Part shown: one piece after another, positions 1 through 8,175 of the stretch | Position numbering within the stretch: the first letter of the stretch is position 1 | Layout of the letters: every line of letters begins with the position of its first letter | Origin: Bacillota bacterium | GTDB lineage: Bacteria; Bacillota; Clostridia; Tissierellales; Gottschalkiaceae | Reading direction: 5' to 3' | NCBI GenBank assembly: GCA_023420895.1 | Contig: JAEZUY010000017.1 | Coordinates: forward strand, 1-28,591 | Length of the DNA: 28,591 nt | The notes under the pieces: model-generated | What the model was told of the DNA's origin: nothing | Seen by the model: the letters and a program-made list of their open reading frames with translations, nothing else | Database searches by the model: none | Translations under genes and position numbers: made by a program

Positions 1-8
1 AAATGCTA

Positions 9-14
9 TATAAT
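9..14 (+). promoter_or_regulatory. Possible -10 element before the malic enzyme gene
   Basis: A perfect TATAAT lies 40 bases before the start codon. The matching -35 would fall outside the window, so the promoter cannot be confirmed. Confidence 0.4.
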
Positions 15-53
15 AGTAAGAGTGAAAAGAATTAACAGTGAAAGGAAATAATT

Positions 54-1217
54 ATGGATATAAGAGAAAAAGCATTAAAACTTCATGAAGAGAAAAAAGG
101 AAAACTTGAAATAAATTCTAAAGTAAAAATAGAGAACAGGGAAGATTTATCGCTTGCATATACTCCTGGAGTTGCAGAGCCATGCAAAGAGATAGAGAAA
201 AATCCTGAAGATATATACAGATATACATCAAAAGGAAATACTGTGGCGGTAGTTACAGACGGATCTGCAGTTTTAGGACTCGGAAATATAGGACCTGAAG
301 CATCTCTTCCTGTAATGGAGGGAAAAGCCGCTCTTTTCAAAGAGTTTGCAGATATAGACAGTTTCCCTATATGTATAAGAAGCAATGATATAGACGATAT
401 AGTGAATACTGTCAAACTGATTTCTGTGAATTTTGGAGGGGTTAATCTCGAAGATATTTCAGCTCCGAGATGTTTTGAAATAGAAAGAAGACTGAAAGAA
501 GAAACAGACATACCTATATTTCATGATGACCAGCACGGAACTGCTATAGTAGTTCTTGCAGGACTCTTAAACAGCGCAAAGCTTTTAGGAAAAAATCTTG
601 AAGACATGAAAGTCGTTATTTCAGGTTCAGGAGCCGCAGGAATCGCAATTGCAAAACTTCTTTTAAACAGAGGCGTTAAGAATATCTGCATATGTGACAG
701 CAAAGGCGCAATTTATGAAGGCAGAGAGAACATGAACAGCGTAAAAGAAGAGATGGCAGAAATTACGAATCCTGAAAATGAAAAGGGAAGTCTCAAAGAC
801 ATAATATCAGGAAAAGATGTATTTATAGGAGTTTCAGCACCGGAAATCATAGACAGTTCGGATGTTGAAAAAATGAATGACGATTCAGTCATATTCGCTC
901 TTTCAAATCCGGTTCCAGAAATTCATCCTGACGAAGCGAAAAAAGGCGGAGCCAGAATAATAGCTACAGGGAGATCGGATTTTCCGAATCAGATAAACAA
1001 TGTTTTAGCTTTTCCCGGAATATTCAGAGGAGCGCTCGATGCCAGAGCTGAAGAGATAACTGAAGAGATGAAGATGGAAGCCGCTCAGGCAATAGCATCT
1101 ATTATAGATGAAAAAGAACTGAATGAAGAGAATATAATTCCGGATCCATTCAATAAAGATGTTGTTGAGAAGGTTTCTGAAGCAGTGAGAAAGGCCTGTA
1201 ATAAAAGTGCAGAATAA
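54..1217 (+). CDS. Malic enzyme (oxaloacetate-type, NAD(P)-dependent)
   Basis: This enzyme oxidatively decarboxylates malate to pyruvate, making NADH or NADPH in the cytosol. The 387-residue length fits the short bacterial form. Visible landmarks are SLAYTPGVAEPC (residues 33-44, with the catalytic Tyr36), the EGK lysine at 91, the metal-binding ED at 133-134, FHDDQHGTA (157-163) with its paired aspartates, and the dinucleotide-binding GSGAAG at 191-196. An AAAGGA ribosome site lies 7 bases before the ATG. The decarboxylase gene downstream starts inside its last codons, so the two are probably cotranscribed. Coenzyme choice between NAD and NADP cannot be read safely from sequence alone. Confidence 0.95.
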   Translation: MDIREKALKLHEEKKGKLEINSKVKIENREDLSLAYTPGVAEPCKEIEKNPEDIYRYTSKGNTVAVVTDGSAVLGLGNIGPEASLPVMEGKAALFKEFADIDSFPICIRSNDIDDIVNTVKLISVNFGGVNLEDISAPRCFEIERRLKEETDIPIFHDDQHGTAIVVLAGLLNSAKLLGKNLEDMKVVISGSGAAGIAIAKLLLNRGVKNICICDSKGAIYEGRENMNSVKEEMAEITNPENEKGSLKDIISGKDVFIGVSAPEIIDSSDVEKMNDDSVIFALSNPVPEIHPDEAKKGGARIIATGRSDFPNQINNVLAFPGIFRGALDARAEEITEEMKMEAAQAIASIIDEKELNEENIIPDPFNKDVVEKVSEAVRKACNKSAE

Positions 1218-2694
1218 TCCTGATAGAGAAATAAAATATATTATAGATTTTTTAAAAGAATATGACAGAAAAAACATGGTTAGATTCCATATGCCGGGAC
1301 ATAAAGGAAAAAATCTGAAAGAAATTTCGAATTTGTTTCCATCACTCGATATAACGGAGATAAACGGAAGCGACAATCTTCACTATCCTGAAACTATCAT
1401 CAGAAACAGCGAGGAGCGCGCTGCAGAGCTTTATGGAGCAAAAGAGACTATATTTATGGTGAACGGCAGCACAGCTTCTATTTATTCCGCTATAACGGGA
1501 ACAGTTAAAGAGGGAGAAAAACTGATTCTCCAGAGAGATTCTCATAAGGCGGCATATAATGCCCTTATAACGGGAGGAATAGTTCCAGAATATATTTATC
1601 CTGAATATGATTCTGAGCTTGAGCTGAATCTCGGAATATCGGCAGAGAAATCTGAAAAAAGACTGAGAGAGCTTTTAGAAGATGAGAAAACGAAGGCAGT
1701 ATTTATAACTTATCCGAACTATTACGGAATAGCCGCAGATTTAGAAAGAATTGCGGAAATTGTGCATGAATATGGAAAAGTGCTGATAGCTGACGAAGCT
1801 CACGGCAGTCATTTTAAATTTGACAGAAGACTTCCGAAGTCTGCCGGAGAATGCGGAGCAGATATAGTTATTCAGAGCACGCATAAGACTCTTCTGGGAC
1901 TTACTCAGACGTCGATGATACATCTATGCAGCGACAGAGTAAGCTCAGATGATATAAGGAGAATGAGCAGAATATACCAGAGCACATCTCCGTCATACGT
2001 TCTTATGGCCTCGCTGGATATGTCAGTACAGGAAATGAAAGAGGGCGGAGGAAGAGAGAAACTTTCAGAAGTTCTAAATATTCTGGAAAAAGAGATTTAT
2101 AATGATTCTGAACTGACTGGAGAAGAGATTCTCAGAAAAGAAGAAATTGAAAAAAGAGGATTTTCATTCGATATGATGAAGATAGTATTCGGATGCAGAG
2201 GAAGAAGCGGAAAAGAAATAGAAAATATTATGCATGAAAAGTTCATGATAGAGCTTGAGATGAGTGACCATAGATACGGGGTTGCTCTTTCATCACTCAT
2301 GGACAGTGAAGAAGATATAAAGACTCTTAAGAATGCTCTAATTTCTCTTGAAGAGATGAAGTGTAATGACAGAACTGCAAAAAAATATGAGGATAAAAAA
2401 GAAGAAGAATTTATAAATGCGGAATATTCAGGTTCTAAAAGAATTAAAGCCGCAGAGATGATTTATACTCCGAGAGAAGTTTTTTATAAAGACTCCGTAA
2501 AAACAGAGCTTCATAATTCAGAAGGATTAGTTTCAGCAGATATGGTCATACCTTATCCTCCAGGGGTGCCGGCACTTGCATACGGAGAGCTTATAACAGA
2601 GGAAATAATAGATTATATAGAATATCTTCTGAAAAAAGGAATATCGGTTCAGGGGATAGAAAATGGACTTATAAATACGGTCGCAAGACTGTAG
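1207..2694 (+). CDS. Orn/Lys/Arg decarboxylase family, PLP-dependent (YaaO-like)
   Basis: A fold-type I PLP enzyme of the basic amino-acid decarboxylase group, which makes cadaverine, putrescine or agmatine. FHMPGHKGK (residues 27-35) is the N-terminal family signature. DEAHGSHF (196-203) supplies the cofactor-binding Asp and His, and STHKTLLGLTQ (224-234) carries the probable PLP lysine, K227. The 495 residues match the short Gram-positive type without the response-regulator-like N-terminal wing domain. The GTG start at 1207 overlaps malic enzyme by 11 bases; a later ATG would cut into the conserved HMPGHK region, so GTG is preferred. The position directly before tmk matches yaaO in B. subtilis. 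The exact substrate is not determinable here. Confidence 0.9.
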   Translation: MQNNPDREIKYIIDFLKEYDRKNMVRFHMPGHKGKNLKEISNLFPSLDITEINGSDNLHYPETIIRNSEERAAELYGAKETIFMVNGSTASIYSAITGTVKEGEKLILQRDSHKAAYNALITGGIVPEYIYPEYDSELELNLGISAEKSEKRLRELLEDEKTKAVFITYPNYYGIAADLERIAEIVHEYGKVLIADEAHGSHFKFDRRLPKSAGECGADIVIQSTHKTLLGLTQTSMIHLCSDRVSSDDIRRMSRIYQSTSPSYVLMASLDMSVQEMKEGGGREKLSEVLNILEKEIYNDSELTGEEILRKEEIEKRGFSFDMMKIVFGCRGRSGKEIENIMHEKFMIELEMSDHRYGVALSSLMDSEEDIKTLKNALISLEEMKCNDRTAKKYEDKKEEEFINAEYSGSKRIKAAEMIYTPREVFYKDSVKTELHNSEGLVSADMVIPYPPGVPALAYGELITEEIIDYIEYLLKKGISVQGIENGLINTVARL

Positions 2695-2741
2695 TGATAT
2701 ATCATTATAAGAAGAAATACTGAAAAGAAGGTAATATTGAA

Positions 2742-3428
2742 ATGAAAGGAAAACTTATTATTATAGAGAGCGGAACTGACGGAAGCGGAAAAGCGACTCA
2801 GACTCAAATTCTCTATGAGAAACTGAAGTCTGAAGGAAGAAAGGTTATGAAAATCACTTTCCCTAATTATGAAAGTGACTCTTCAGCTATAGTAAAAATG
2901 TATCTGAACGGGGATTTTGGAGAAACTGCAGATGATATAAATCCTTATGTTTCTTCAACGTTTTTTTCTATAGACAGATACGCCAGTTTTAAAAAAGAAT
3001 GGGAAAAATACTACAATGACGGATATATAATAATATCAGACAGATATACGACTTCAAACATGATTCATCAGGGAGCCAAGATGAAAAGAGAGGAAGTTGA
3101 AAAATATATAGACTGGCTTGAAGATTATGAATATAATTTCTATAAAATTCCAAAACCGGATTTCGTTCTGTTTTTAGATGTTGATACTGATACAAGTTTT
3201 AAACTTATGGAAGGCAGAAAGAATAAGATAGACGGTTCAGATGAAAAAGATATACATGAATCGGACAGAGATTATCTTGAGAGATCCTATGAAGTTTCCA
3301 AATACATTTCTGAGAAATACGGATGGGAAACAATAGACTGTGTTGATGAAAATGGGATGAGGAGTATAGATTCGATTTCTGAAGAGATATATGAAAAAAC
3401 AGAGAAATTTCTTTCTGATATAGAATAA
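2742..3428 (+). CDS. tmk: Thymidylate kinase
   Basis: Phosphorylates dTMP to dTDP for DNA synthesis in the cytosol. A P-loop GTDGSGKATQ is at residues 11-20, a variant of the usual GxDGxGKTT with Ala in place of the first Thr. SDRYTTSNMIHQGAK contains the DR motif that binds the nucleotide. An Arg/Lys-rich stretch in the LID region precedes HESDRDYLE. At 228 residues it is slightly longer than typical Tmk (about 205-215). The position between the decarboxylase and holB is the usual Firmicutes context. B. subtilis has yaaQ (a c-di-AMP receptor) and yaaR between tmk and holB; neither is present here. The divergent P-loop leaves a small chance of a related deoxynucleoside kinase specificity. Confidence 0.88.
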   Translation: MKGKLIIIESGTDGSGKATQTQILYEKLKSEGRKVMKITFPNYESDSSAIVKMYLNGDFGETADDINPYVSSTFFSIDRYASFKKEWEKYYNDGYIIISDRYTTSNMIHQGAKMKREEVEKYIDWLEDYEYNFYKIPKPDFVLFLDVDTDTSFKLMEGRKNKIDGSDEKDIHESDRDYLERSYEVSKYISEKYGWETIDCVDENGMRSIDSISEEIYEKTEKFLSDIE

Positions 3429-3482
3429 GATATGGTGCAGAATGTATAAGTAATAAAATATAGACGGAAGGAGACTGATTTT

Positions 3483-4460
3483 ATGTATGGAATTGCAGGA
3501 CAGGATAAAATTCTGAACGGCTTTAGAAAAAGTGCAGAAAACGGAAGACTTTCTCATGCCTATCTCATAACTGGCGACAGAGGTCTTGGAAAAAAACTGA
3601 TTGCAAGAGAATTTGCGGCAATGATACTCTGTAAAAATCCGGACAGCAGAGAGAAACCGTGCGGAGTATGCAGTTCATGTCATAAGCTTCTGTCTGGAAA
3701 TCATCCGGATGTTCACATATTCAGACCTGAAAAGAAAGAATATACGGTAGACCAGCTTGACAGTATACAGGATATAATGAGAAGAAGACCGAATGAGAGT
3801 GAAAAGAGCATATTCATATTTGAAGAGGGAGACAGTCTTTCTGTGAGCTTTCAGAATAAATTTCTGAAAATTCTGGAAGAGCCTCCTGAGTCTGTAATAA
3901 TCATTATAGTTGCTGACAATGCTGAAAAACTTCTGGAGACTACGCTTTCTAGAGTCAGAACTGTAAAGATAAATCCGGTGCCGTCTGAAGTCTGCAGAAA
4001 TTATATTGAAGAGAAATACGGAAAAAATGAAGAAACTGCATTTGCGGCAGAATTTGCAAACGGAAATATAGGAAGAGCTGTAGAGCTGATTTCTGACGGA
4101 GAGTTCAGAGAACTCAGAGAGAAAACAGTGAGAATCGCTGAACTCGTATCAGCAGGAGACAGAATCAAACTCATAGAAAGTCTGGATTTCTTTGAAGATA
4201 ATAAAGATTCATCTGGAGAAATATTGAATATACTGTCAATCTGGTTCAGAGATATTCTAATATATTTAAAGACATCGTGCAAAGACTATATTATTAATAC
4301 TGACAAGTATGATATTATAAAAGAAGAGGGTAAAAAATTATCCTCGGACCAGATTTATGAAATCATGGGAAAAATAGAAGATACAAAATGGAGATTGAAT
4401 CAGAACGCTAATTATACGAGCACTATGACTAATTTTCTGATTGAAATATCCAATATTTAG
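3483..4460 (+). CDS. holB: DNA polymerase III delta-prime subunit
   Basis: A clamp-loader subunit that helps load the beta sliding clamp at replication forks. It is an AAA+ protein with a Walker A motif GDRGLGKK at residues 31-38 and a zinc module with cysteines at 50, 60, 63 and 66. EEPPESVIIII followed by TLSRVRT corresponds to the sensor-1 region. The C-terminal third has the helical collar-type composition. The 325 residues are normal. A clear AAGGAG site precedes the ATG. It is followed after 22 bases by yaaT, as in other Firmicutes. Confidence 0.93.
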   Translation: MYGIAGQDKILNGFRKSAENGRLSHAYLITGDRGLGKKLIAREFAAMILCKNPDSREKPCGVCSSCHKLLSGNHPDVHIFRPEKKEYTVDQLDSIQDIMRRRPNESEKSIFIFEEGDSLSVSFQNKFLKILEEPPESVIIIIVADNAEKLLETTLSRVRTVKINPVPSEVCRNYIEEKYGKNEETAFAAEFANGNIGRAVELISDGEFRELREKTVRIAELVSAGDRIKLIESLDFFEDNKDSSGEILNILSIWFRDILIYLKTSCKDYIINTDKYDIIKEEGKKLSSDQIYEIMGKIEDTKWRLNQNANYTSTMTNFLIEISNI

Positions 4461-4482
4461 TAACAGATGGATGTGATAGTAG

Positions 4483-5406
4483 ATGATGAAAATAGCAGGG
4501 GTGAGATTCAGAAAAGCAGGAAAAATATATTATTTCGATCCCCAGGATTTAGATATAGAAGTAGATGACAGAGTGATTGTTGAAACTGTCAGAGGTATAG
4601 AAATGGGATATATAGTCTATACTGAAAAAGAAATTGACGAGGAAGAGCTTCCAGGACCTGTAAATCCAATAATCAGGATTGCAACAGAAGAAGATATTGA
4701 ACTCGACAGAAAGCTGAAGATAAAAGAAGGAGAAGCATTCACTATATGTCTTCATAAGATAAAAGAGCACGGACTGGAAATGAATCTTGTAGATACAGAA
4801 TTCACTTTCGACAGAAAGAAAGTAATATTCTACTTTACAGCAGACGGAAGAGTGGATTTCAGAGCTTTAGTAAGAGATCTTGCTTCAATATTCAAAATGA
4901 GAATAGAGCTGAGACAGATAGGTGTAAGAGATGAGGCGAAACTGATAGGCGGAATAGGACCTTGCGGAAGACCGCTGTGCTGTGCGACTTTTCTTGGAGA
5001 ATTCCAGCCGGTTTCTATAAAAATGGCAAAAGATCAGGATCTTTCATTGAATCCCGCAAAAATATCAGGAGTCTGCGGAAGACTGATGTGCTGTCTTAAA
5101 CATGAACATGACACTTACAGCCAGATTATAGATAAGATGCCTGTAGAAGGAATGATGGTTGAAACACCGCTCGGAAAAGGTCTTGTGATGTCCACTTCGA
5201 CTCTTATGGAGCTTGTTAAAGTTAAGGTGAAGATGCCTGACGGAACAGAAGAAGTGCTTCCGTTTCTAGTTCAGGAAATAGAATTTGACAAGGCGGAAGT
5301 GGAAAAAATTCAGAGAAGCAAATACGACATGAGAAAAGTTGCGGAACGTGAAGGTATAGACGTTGACGACGTAAATCTTTTAAGACAGCTTATGAAAGGT
5401 GATTAA
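4483..5406 (+). CDS. yaaT: PSP1 / YaaT (RicT) family protein
   Basis: This family forms the Ric or Y-complex with YlbF and YmcA in B. subtilis, where it guides RNase Y cleavage and affects competence, biofilm and sporulation. The 307-residue protein has the PSP1 C-terminal domain and a conserved set of cysteines at 161, 166, 167, 198, 203 and 204 in the motifs GPCGRPLCC and GVCGRLMCC. In the B. subtilis complex such cysteines help bind [4Fe-4S] clusters; that role here is inferred. Two adjacent ATG codons (4483, 4486) could start it. It closes the tmk-holB-yaaT run; no terminator was seen directly behind it. Confidence 0.92.
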   Translation: MMKIAGVRFRKAGKIYYFDPQDLDIEVDDRVIVETVRGIEMGYIVYTEKEIDEEELPGPVNPIIRIATEEDIELDRKLKIKEGEAFTICLHKIKEHGLEMNLVDTEFTFDRKKVIFYFTADGRVDFRALVRDLASIFKMRIELRQIGVRDEAKLIGGIGPCGRPLCCATFLGEFQPVSIKMAKDQDLSLNPAKISGVCGRLMCCLKHEHDTYSQIIDKMPVEGMMVETPLGKGLVMSTSTLMELVKVKVKMPDGTEEVLPFLVQEIEFDKAEVEKIQRSKYDMRKVAEREGIDVDDVNLLRQLMKGD

Positions 5407-5446
5407 AATATACAATGGAAGGCTCTGAAGTTATTCAAAAAAACGC

Positions 5447-5474
5447 TTTCAAAGTAAAATAATTATGTTATAAT
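5447..5474 (+). promoter_or_regulatory. Candidate promoter of the ferredoxin gene
   Basis: A perfect TATAAT at 5469-5474 is preceded, 16 bases upstream, by a weak -35 (TTTCAA, 5447-5452). The expected start of transcription is about 45 bases before the ferredoxin ATG. The gene has its own terminator, which supports a separate transcript. Confidence 0.6.
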
Positions 5475-5523
5475 AAATATGAGGTTTATTTAATTTTAAA
5501 TATTATTTGGGAGGAATGTTAAA

Positions 5524-5694
5524 ATGGCTTACAAAATTACAGAGGCTTGCATCAGTTGTGGTGCTTGTGAACCAGAATGTCCAGTAGGAGTTATAAGCTC
5601 AGGAGATGACAGATACGTTATAGACGAATCTGGATGTATCTCATGCGGAGCTTGTGCTAACGTTTGTCCAGTGGACGCACCAGTTGAGCAATAA
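5524..5694 (+). CDS. 2[4Fe-4S] clostridial-type ferredoxin
   Basis: A 56-residue cytosolic electron carrier. It has two copies of the cluster motif CxxCxxCxxxCP (ACISCGACEPECP and GCISCGACANVCP) in the usual pseudo-twofold arrangement, ending DAPVEQ as in classical clostridial ferredoxins. A GGGAGG site precedes the ATG by 8 bases. It has its own promoter and a strong terminator, so it is probably a highly expressed single gene; the codon choice (GCT, GTT, TGT, CCA) resembles that of the surface protein at the right edge and differs from its neighbours. It sits where the B. subtilis order has yabA, so it is an insertion into an otherwise conserved block. Confidence 0.96.
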   Translation: MAYKITEACISCGACEPECPVGVISSGDDRYVIDESGCISCGACANVCPVDAPVEQ

Positions 5695-5702
5695 TTATTT
5701 TT

Positions 5703-5730
5703 AAAAGACCCTGCTTGCAGGGTCTTTTTT
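5703..5730 (+). terminator. Rho-independent terminator after ferredoxin
   Basis: Inverted arms 5703-5714 and 5717-5728 (core AGACCCTGC / GCAGGGTCT) are followed by a run of T. It lies 8 bases after the ferredoxin stop codon. Confidence 0.95.
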
Positions 5731-5816
5731 ATTGCAAAAAATTATTTATCCTAAGAGATGTGTTAATATAGATATATTGAAAGAGATGTACAGATTTAAA
5801 AATGGAGAGAAAATTT

Positions 5817-6626
5817 ATGGAAAGCGTAAAGATTAGAGATATAGAGATTAAAGAAAATGAGAGAATAGACGATCTGCAGCTGAAAGGATATAAAATCATC
5901 CAGAATACTGACGGATTCTGTTTCGGAATGGATGCTGTGCTTGTGGCGAACTATGCTAAGACTAAGAAGAACGATATAGCGGTCGACCTTGGAACAGGTA
6001 CATGTATAATCCCCCTTATAATAAATGCAAAGAACAGTCTTCAAAAGATATATGCAGTTGAAATTCAGAAAGAGGTAGCCGATATGGCAAGAAGAAGTGT
6101 TGAAATGAATGGACTTAAGGAGAAAATAGAAGTCATAAATACGGATATAAACAGTCTTTTTGAATATTTTTCTGAAAAAGGAATAGAAATGAAGAACAGA
6201 GTCGATGTTGTAGTTTCTAACCCTCCATATATGTCGAAAAGCGAAGGGCTTCATAATGAGACTGAGAAGAAAAGAATATCGAGACATGAAGTGAGCTGTG
6301 ATATAGACGATATATGCAGAACCGCCGGAGCTCTTTTAAAGCATCAGGGTAAATTCTATCTGGTCCACAGACCTTCAAGACTCGCAGATATAATTGAGAG
6401 TCTCAGAAAGTATAAGCTGGAGCCTAAAGAGATGAGATTCGTATATCCCAATATGAAAAAACCGGCTAATCTGATTCTGATAAAAGCTGTTAAAGCTGCA
6501 AAGCCTGAGCTCAGAATGAAAAAGCCGCTTATAGTTTACAACGATGACGGAAGCTACACTGACGAAATTCATGAAATATATGGACTGGATCAAAATAGAG
6601 AGGTGAAAAATGATGAGCAGAAATGA
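5817..6626 (+). CDS. tRNA1(Val) A37 N6-methyltransferase family (YabB-like)
   Basis: A class I SAM-dependent methyltransferase of the TrmN6/YabB group. GTGTCIIPLI forms the SAM-binding loop, and VVSNPPYMSK holds the NPPY motif of N6-adenine methyltransferases. DGFCFGMDAVLVANYA is the characteristic N-terminal stretch of this group. The ATG at 5817 is chosen because GGAGA at 5804-5808 sits 8 bases before it; an in-frame ATG at 5802 lies on top of that site. This gives 269 residues. It overlaps rsmI by 17 bases, the same pairing as yabB-rsmI in B. subtilis, but the GIY-YIG gene yazA usually between them is missing. The exact RNA substrate is inferred from the family. Confidence 0.88.
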   Translation: MESVKIRDIEIKENERIDDLQLKGYKIIQNTDGFCFGMDAVLVANYAKTKKNDIAVDLGTGTCIIPLIINAKNSLQKIYAVEIQKEVADMARRSVEMNGLKEKIEVINTDINSLFEYFSEKGIEMKNRVDVVVSNPPYMSKSEGLHNETEKKRISRHEVSCDIDDICRTAGALLKHQGKFYLVHRPSRLADIIESLRKYKLEPKEMRFVYPNMKKPANLILIKAVKAAKPELRMKKPLIVYNDDGSYTDEIHEIYGLDQNREVKNDEQK

Positions 6627-7476
6627 TGAAAATAAAAATGAAATAGGCACTCTCTATATATGTCCGACTCCAATTGGAAATCTGGACGATATAACTATGA
6701 GGACACTCAGCACATTGAGAGAAGCCGACCTTATAATGGCTGAAGACACAAGACATACGGTGAGACTTTTAAACCATTTCGATATAAAAAAGCCTCTGAC
6801 TTCCTACCATGAGCATAATAAATTCAGCAAAGAAGAATATATAATAGATAAACTGATGAGCGGGGAGAATATAGCTCTAGTTTCAGATGCAGGAATGCCG
6901 GGAATTTCAGATCCGGGCGAAGAGATTATAAAAGCGTGCATAGAAAATGGCATAGAGGTCATAGGACTTCCCGGCGCATCGGCATCAGTTCTTGCACTCG
7001 TAGTTTCGGGTCTTCCGACAGGAAAATTTGCATTTGAAGGCTTTCTGAGCTCCAAAAAGAGTGAAAGAAGAAGAGAACTGGGAGAACTCAAGAGTGAAAA
7101 GAGAACTATAATTTTCTACGAATCTCCTCACAGACTTCTGAAAACTCTTAAAGATATGGAAGAGATATTAGGAAACAGAAAGATAGCTCTTTCCAGAGAA
7201 CTGACTAAAAGATATGAAGAAATAAACAGAGGAAAGATATCAGAGATAATAGAGGAGTATTCAAAAAGGGATATAAAAGGCGAAATAGTCATAGTCATGG
7301 AAGGTGCTGACGAAAGCTCTGAAACTGAAAATTCAGAGGAAGAGGAAATATCTATAGAAGAAGAACTGAGAAAAATGATAGATTCAGGGATGACAAAAAA
7401 AGATGCGGTAAAAAAACTGTCTAAAGATAAAAATATACCGAAAAATGAAGTTTACAAATGCAGTCTGAATTTATAA
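6610..7476 (+). CDS. rsmI: 16S rRNA C1402 ribose 2'-O-methyltransferase
   Basis: Methylates the ribose of C1402 in the ribosomal decoding centre. The family motifs run in order: PTPIGNLDDIT, EDTRHT, SYHEHN, VSDAGMPGISDPG, GLPGASA, FEGFLSSKK and FYESPHRL. The catalytic tetrapyrrole-methylase-like domain occupies about residues 10-235, and an acidic linker (SSETENSEEEEISIEEE) leads to a short basic C-terminal tail. Length 288 is typical. GAGAGGTGA sits just before two consecutive ATG codons; the first is used. Translation is probably coupled to the methyltransferase upstream because of the overlap. Confidence 0.95.
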   Translation: MMSRNDENKNEIGTLYICPTPIGNLDDITMRTLSTLREADLIMAEDTRHTVRLLNHFDIKKPLTSYHEHNKFSKEEYIIDKLMSGENIALVSDAGMPGISDPGEEIIKACIENGIEVIGLPGASASVLALVVSGLPTGKFAFEGFLSSKKSERRRELGELKSEKRTIIFYESPHRLLKTLKDMEEILGNRKIALSRELTKRYEEINRGKISEIIEEYSKRDIKGEIVIVMEGADESSETENSEEEEISIEEELRKMIDSGMTKKDAVKKLSKDKNIPKNEVYKCSLNL

Positions 7477-7527
7477 AAAATGGAAAAAATAATAAAAAAA
7501 CAAAAATATTTTAAATATAAAAAAACA

Positions 7528-7549
7528 AGCCGGCAGATTTCTGCCGGCT
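7528..7549 (-). terminator. Terminator of abrB (possibly also of rsmI)
   Basis: A perfect 9-bp stem AGCCGGCAG / CTGCCGGCT with a 4-base loop. On the minus strand it is followed by CTTG and a long T run, placed 4 bases after the abrB stop. Read on the plus strand the T tract is weaker, so it may work in both directions. Confidence 0.85.
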
Positions 7550-7553
7550 GTTC

Positions 7554-7796
7554 TCATTTTCTCTTCAAATCTTCTAGACACTCTGAACATATATTTTTAT
7601 TCATGAACGTTTCTATATTTTCGCTGCTTCCGCAGAAAATACAGTCCTCACTATGTTTTTTAAGAATTATCATTTCTCCGTCAACGAAGATTTCAAGAGG
7701 ATCTTTGATATTTATATTCATGCTTCTTCTAAGTTCGACAGGAATAACTACTCTTCCAAGTTCGTCGACCTTTCTGACGATGCCCGTTGATTTCAC
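7554..7796 (-). CDS. abrB: AbrB family transition-state regulator with zinc ribbon
   Basis: A DNA-binding regulator, usually dimeric or tetrameric, controlling stationary-phase and sporulation or solvent genes in Firmicutes. Residues 1-48 are the swapped-hairpin AbrB domain (STGIVRKVDELGRVVIPVELRR). The C-terminal half carries CIFC and CSEC-type cysteine pairs, as in clostridial AbrB, so a zinc ribbon is likely. The start is GTG, with a purine-rich AGGGGGCG (7803-7810) about 6 bases ahead. It is the only reversed gene between rsmI and metG, which is the same position and orientation as in many Firmicutes. Length is 80 residues. Confidence 0.93.
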   Translation of the reverse strand: MKSTGIVRKVDELGRVVIPVELRRSMNINIKDPLEIFVDGEMIILKKHSEDCIFCGSSENIETFMNKNICSECLEDLKRK

Positions 7797-7810
7797 AAGA
7801 TCGCCCCCTA

Positions 7811-8050
7811 TTCACTTTATTTTTAAAGCATTTTTATCATTTTGAAAAAAGTATTAAAGTTAATAAGATGAGATTACTACCTACATTATATTACAAAAAG
7901 CAAGAAATTCCTACTAAAATACTACTGGAATTAAATGGAAGAAAGCAGCTGATTACAGTTCTGAGAGCTTCAATTTTAAATCAGAAACCGTTCGAAGGGG
8001 TTTTACCGCCACATATAGACATTCCTATAATATAGCGAAAGACATGCTCT
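7811..8050. other. Intergenic region between abrB and metG
   Basis: AT-rich DNA between divergent genes, without a convincing coding region. It holds the abrB upstream region on the minus strand, including a TATAAT on that strand near 7880, and a plus-strand TATAAT at 8026-8031. A 55-codon reading frame at 7868-8035 has no ribosome site and no recognisable product. Confidence 0.6.
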
Positions 8051-8052
8051 TG

Positions 8053-8061
8053 TGATATAAT
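8053..8061 (+). promoter_or_regulatory. Extended -10 promoter of metG
   Basis: TGATATAAT is a full extended -10 element. The expected -35 position (around 8033-8038) is poor, as is common with extended -10 promoters. Transcription would begin near 8068, giving a leader of about 108 bases. Confidence 0.6.
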
Positions 8062-8114
8062 ATATTAGGAATTAAATTTGTGTAAACTTTGAATTCAATT
8101 GCAGAAAATTTTAT

Positions 8115-8151
8115 AGTTTTCATCGGTAAATTAGACGATGAGAACTTTTTT
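8115..8151 (+). terminator. Intrinsic terminator within the metG leader
   Basis: Arms AGTTTTCATCG (8115-8125) and CGATGAGAACT (8136-8146) form an 11-bp stem with one G-U pair, followed by TTTTTT. It lies between the candidate promoter and the metG ribosome site, so it may be an attenuator. No T-box sequence (AGGGTGGNACCGCG) was found. Confidence 0.7.
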
Positions 8152-8175
8152 GTTTATATATAAGGAGAGATTTGA

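Noticed and set aside
5796..6287. Minus-strand open frame opposite the YabB-like methyltransferase
   Set aside because: Composition is Tyr/Phe/Ser-rich as expected for an antisense shadow, and the plus-strand gene is clear.
7868..8035. Small open reading frame between abrB and metG
   Set aside because: No ribosome site, no recognisable motif, and it overlaps promoter-like sequence on both strands.
8068..8175. T-box riboswitch in the metG leader
   Set aside because: Neither the conserved AGGGTGGNACCGCG antiterminator element nor a specifier loop could be found, and the leader is too short.
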